Below, in pieces: positions 61,881-64,000 of a stretch of 64,000 bases of DNA. Under the pieces are notes generated by a model, which was not told where the DNA came from, ran no database searches, and saw nothing but the letters and a program-made list of their open reading frames with translations. Origin of the DNA: Alteribacillus bidgolensis (GTDB lineage Bacteria; Bacillota; Bacilli; Bacillales; Marinococcaceae); the NCBI RefSeq assembly GCF_002886255.1, contig NZ_KZ614149.1, forward strand, positions 4,213,272-4,277,271, read 5' to 3'. The translations under genes and the position numbers were made by a program. Numbering within the stretch: the first letter of the stretch is position 1; each line of letters begins with the position of its first letter.

Positions 61881-62942
61881 TTATTCAATTTTTACATGAA
61901 CTTCTGAGATAGCATTATAACCATACCCCTTTTTATTCCAAACCGGTTTTGTCGGCTGGATCCTTCCTGCAGAATCTGAAGCTCGTATCCATATGTTGTA
62001 TTCTCCTTTTTTGTCTGCCTGCCACAAATACTGCCAAGTTACCCATGAATAAGGTCCAGCTAATGATTTATTCAAAAGTGTCGGGCGCCAGGTTTTACCT
62101 TGATCGAAACTAATCACTACTTCGGTAATATTTCCACGGCCAGTCCACGCAGTTCCTTTGATCAATTGATTTCCTTTATTCCGTATTGTTTGATCAAGCG
62201 GTTGTTGAATAATAGAATTCACATTCATGTACGTAACAGGGATGTTTCTATTTTCTTTATTTTTGAAGTAATATACATAATCGATTGTTTGAAAAGGTCC
62301 ATGAAATGGACTGTCTGTTACTGTTATCCTCTTCAGCCATTTTACTGAAGCCATTCCATACCATTGTGGTACGACAAGACGGAGGGGAAACCCGTGTTTA
62401 AATTTAAGCGGCTGATCATTATATTGATAAGCGACAAGTACATCTGGGTGTAAGGCATTTTGGAGCGGTAGGCTTCTTGCAAATGGAACAATTTTATTAT
62501 CTTTTTGTTTTCCCGCATCAAAGCCTTCAAATACAATCTCTTGTCCTTCTTCTTGAACTTCCGTGAATGACAAAAGATGAAATAAAGGAATCCCTTTCCA
62601 ACGGCCGTGGGTGATGGCTCCATCTTCCCATTGCTCTCCGTAAATCCTGGGTTTAAATTTCGCTCGTTTATTACCAGCACACTCCATTACCATTTCAATT
62701 GTTTTAGCAGGCATCTTTAAAAGATCAAAATAGTGAAAGGTTAAAGGTTTATTTACTCGTCCGTTTATCAATAAAGTAAAATTTTTAGGTGTTATGACAG
62801 GAAAAGAGAAATGATTCCGTCGATATACGTACTCAGAAGAAATAAAATCGGGTTGTAAAAAATGTACAGGGGATTCCTGATTTTCCGGGCTTAAGCTTTT
62901 TGTAATAAGATAGGGTCTGTTTTTATAATAATTAATCAGCAT
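61881..62942 (-). CDS. Sulfite-oxidase-like molybdopterin oxidoreductase
   Basis: The protein (about 353 residues from ATG 62942) has the sulfite oxidase Mo-cofactor domain with the Mo-ligand Cys in MECAGNKR, WKGIPL, FEGFDAG, NDQPLKFKHGFPLRLVVPQWYGMASVKWL, and a C-terminal Mo-co dimerisation domain with TAWTGRGNITEVVISFDQGKTW. Sulfite oxidation is the family reaction; B. subtilis YuiH is a related protein of unknown function. No Tat signal is visible, so a cytoplasmic location is possible. The start is uncertain: GGGAGGG is very close to ATG 62942, and the frame is open to 63011. Confidence 0.85.
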   Translation of the reverse strand: MLINYYKNRPYLITKSLSPENQESPVHFLQPDFISSEYVYRRNHFSFPVITPKNFTLLINGRVNKPLTFHYFDLLKMPAKTIEMVMECAGNKRAKFKPRIYGEQWEDGAITHGRWKGIPLFHLLSFTEVQEEGQEIVFEGFDAGKQKDNKIVPFARSLPLQNALHPDVLVAYQYNDQPLKFKHGFPLRLVVPQWYGMASVKWLKRITVTDSPFHGPFQTIDYVYYFKNKENRNIPVTYMNVNSIIQQPLDQTIRNKGNQLIKGTAWTGRGNITEVVISFDQGKTWRPTLLNKSLAGPYSWVTWQYLWQADKKGEYNIWIRASDSAGRIQPTKPVWNKKGYGYNAISEVHVKIE

Positions 62943-63013
62943 TCCCTCCCTTACGTTTATAAAATAGTTTATTTTACCTGTAAGGGTGGTATGCTGATTA
63001 GTATATGTCATTT

Positions 63014-63175
63014 CTATCGTTTGCTCTGTGATTTATCTTCGGAGTACTGTCTTTGCGGATTCATATGAGTGAGAGACTCAGTAACAGCTTCTTCAGCCTT
63101 GTGGGCGTTCTGGTCATCTTTTTTAGCTTGTTTTTCTATCTGCTCTGCTTCATGCGGCGTTGTATTTTCAAACAT
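63014..63175 (-). CDS. Small acidic-basic hydrophilic protein
   Basis: A 53-residue protein starts at ATG 63175 after a strong AAAGGAGGTG. It is hydrophilic and helical (ENTTPHEAEQIEKQAKKDDQ, AEEAVTESLTHMNPQRQYSE), with no membrane segment or cysteine. It resembles short Bacillus spore or stress peptides but I cannot name it. It lies directly upstream of the sulfite-oxidase-like gene and downstream of sspH. Confidence 0.65.
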   Translation of the reverse strand: MFENTTPHEAEQIEKQAKKDDQNAHKAEEAVTESLTHMNPQRQYSEDKSQSKR

Positions 63176-63255
63176 GTGCACACCTCCTTTTACATCAAAA
63201 CAAGAATCAACCAACCTTCCATGCAGGAAAGAAGAAAGTGTATAGAATGAAAAGC

Positions 63256-63435
63256 TTAGCTCTCCTCTAGACTATCCAAAGAAACTTCGAGTTCATTGTC
63301 TGGTTCGTCAAGGGCATAAATTCTCGCGGTATGCTTTTGTTTGTCTACATGCTGAATATAAATCGGGGTTCCATCATACGTAACATGTGCCATAACTGGT
63401 GATTCTGAAATTTCCTGGGCGCGCATGACGTTCAC
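63256..63435 (-). CDS. sspH: Small acid-soluble spore protein SspH
   Basis: The 59-residue ORF starts at GTG behind AAGGAGG (8-base spacing). It reads MRAQEISESPVMAHVTYDG at the start, then IYIQHVDKQKHTARIY and ends VSLDSLEES, which closely follows B. subtilis SspH (MNIQRAKELS, IQHVD, TARIY, LEEI). SspH is a minor spore core protein expressed in the forespore. It proves a spore-forming host. Repeat copy C lies 22 bases upstream, in its promoter region. Confidence 0.92.
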   Translation of the reverse strand: MNVMRAQEISESPVMAHVTYDGTPIYIQHVDKQKHTARIYALDEPDNELEVSLDSLEES

Positions 63436-63456
63436 TTGATTTTCCTCCTTGTTTAT

Positions 63457-63549
63457 ACTTTAGGAAAGTTTCACTTTGTTAAAGGATCAAAGGATAAGCA
63501 AAACTATGACTTCCGCCATTTGGACTTGGCGGCAAACCGAGTTTTTCTA
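63457..63549 (+). repeat. 93-bp structured repeat, copy C
   Basis: It begins ACTTTAGGAAAGTTTCACTT and ends GCAAACCGAGTTTTTCTAA. The hairpins CTTTG/CAAAG and CCGCC/GGCGG are kept. It lies between sspH and the peroxiredoxin gene, upstream of both. Confidence 0.85.
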
Positions 63550-63604
63550 AACAAATCAGTTCTCAGTATGCGCGGAAAGTTGCTGTTGTATTCGGATTTT
63601 TTAG

Positions 63605-63638
63605 CACCTTTATTTTTTTCAATAATATAATAAAGGTG
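63605..63638. promoter_or_regulatory. Inverted repeat upstream of the peroxiredoxin gene
   Basis: Perfect 10-bp arms CACCTTTATT / AATAAAGGTG with a 14-base AT-rich spacer end 63 bases before the peroxiredoxin start. It could be an operator or a terminator for upstream transcription. It does not match the PerR box. Confidence 0.4.
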
Positions 63639-63701
63639 TGATTAACTTCTGATGGAAAGAGGGAACATATCCATAAAGATATGAAAAAGGAGGTAGAGAA
63701 T

Positions 63702-64000
63702 GTGGGACTGCAACAAGGAGATATAGCACCTGATTTTGTACTGCCGTCAACAGACAAGCATGATATCTCCTTGTCTGATTACAAAGGAAAAAAGAATGTT
63801 TTGATCGTGTTCTTTCCTTTAGATTTCACACCTGGCTGAATTAAAGAGTTAACCTCTTGGAAAGAGGAATATAAAAGGTTAAAGGAAAGAGATACAGAAA
63901 TTTTAGGCATTAGTGTCGATCATATTTATTCACAAAATGTGTTCGAAGCAAGTCTTGGAACCCTTCCGTATCCTTTATTAGCTGATTGGCACAAAACAAC
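63702..64000 (+). CDS. Peroxiredoxin with in-frame TGA at the peroxidatic Cys (candidate selenoprotein), 3' partial
   Basis: The frame starts at GTG 63702, 8 bases after AAAAGGAGG (an in-frame ATG at 63681 overlaps that site). It reads AhpC/TSA-type sequence: GDIAPDFVLPSTDKHDISLS, LIVFFPLDFTPG, then TGA (codon 46, 63837-63839), then IKELTSWKEEYKRLKERDTE, ILGISVDHIYSQ and LPYPLLADWHK to the window edge. The TGA is exactly where the family has the peroxidatic Cys (PLDFTPxC). The rest is intact over 53 codons, and a hairpin with SECIS geometry follows. Either selenocysteine is inserted or a Cys codon became a stop. Sequence alone cannot decide. Confidence 0.6.
63853..63867 (+). promoter_or_regulatory. 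SECIS-like hairpin after the in-frame TGA
   Basis: CCTCTT and AAGAGG form a 6-bp stem with a GGA loop. The loop begins 19 bases after the TGA and its first base is G. Bacterial SECIS elements have an apical loop 16-37 bases after UGA with a G in the first two loop bases and a stem of at least 4 bp, so the geometry fits. Confidence 0.4.

Noticed and set aside
1..64000. tRNA, rRNA genes, intact transposases or prophage genes
   Set aside because: I looked on both strands and found none that I can support.

Overview
The window comes from a spore-forming, low-GC Gram-positive bacterium of the Bacillaceae type. Evidence: AGGAGG-type ribosome binding sites with frequent TTG/GTG starts, a small acid-soluble spore protein H gene, three YheC/YheD-type spore coat-associated ATP-grasp proteins, PadR, LacI, IclR and AcoR regulators, a PhoP-type box and a WalR-type box. 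Very acidic secreted proteins suggest a halophilic or alkaliphilic lifestyle (inference).

Region 1 (1-17000) is a cell-envelope and capsule locus. It starts with a secreted protein made of six NlpC/P60 domains, five of which have lost the catalytic Cys and His. The poly-gamma-glutamate operon pgsB-pgsC-pgsA-pgsE follows; its PgsA carries a near-identical 18-bp tandem repeat coding for a TNEQQP tail. Next is a natural fusion of a CapD-like gamma-glutamyltranspeptidase to a membrane glycosyltransferase 2, then an LCP ligase and a NodB deacetylase. The same three modules recur just downstream as separate genes in another arrangement (LCP minus, GT2 minus, GGT plus), so the block looks duplicated and rearranged. 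Together these genes suggest a capsule made of poly-gamma-glutamate and possibly an amino-sugar polymer, attached to the wall.

Region 2 (17000-31500) is a mosaic. It holds a 5'-eroded proline dehydrogenase, a DMT exporter broken by a deletion, PadR-ChrA, a DUF3231 protein, a Tat-exported PhoD under a PhoP box, ATP-grasp spore proteins, MFS remnants, an MFS exporter and an isochorismatase-like hydrolase. A roughly 93-bp structured repeat occurs at 25395, 28594 and 63457. The copy at 28594 has replaced the ends of two genes.

Region 3 (31500-45750) is a catabolic island for an aminoaromatic acid, most likely anthranilate via 3-hydroxyanthranilate. It encodes an HpaB-type FADH2 monooxygenase, an IclR regulator, the complete 3-hydroxyanthranilate meta-cleavage pathway to pyruvate and acetyl-CoA, a stand-alone FAD synthetase domain and a TRAP transporter. 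No flavin reductase is present. The island lies between two direct copies of a VOC-family gene, one a fragment and one frameshifted.

Region 4 (46000-51000) has a perfect sigma-54 -24/-12 promoter ahead of a decayed zinc alcohol dehydrogenase, an intact aldehyde dehydrogenase and an AcoR-like sigma-54 activator. Region 5 (52480-59216) is an alpha-glucoside cluster: LacI regulator, ABC importer, DUF624 protein and GH13 alpha-glucosidase, with matching operator-like sites.

Region 6 (59200-64000) has a DUF4870 protein, a divergent EamA/EmrE-type transporter and XRE-cupin regulator, a sulfite-oxidase-like molybdoenzyme, sspH, and at the right edge a peroxiredoxin whose peroxidatic Cys codon is TGA. 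A short hairpin with bacterial SECIS geometry lies immediately downstream. This candidate selenoprotein is the most striking observation, with a simple nonsense mutation as the alternative.
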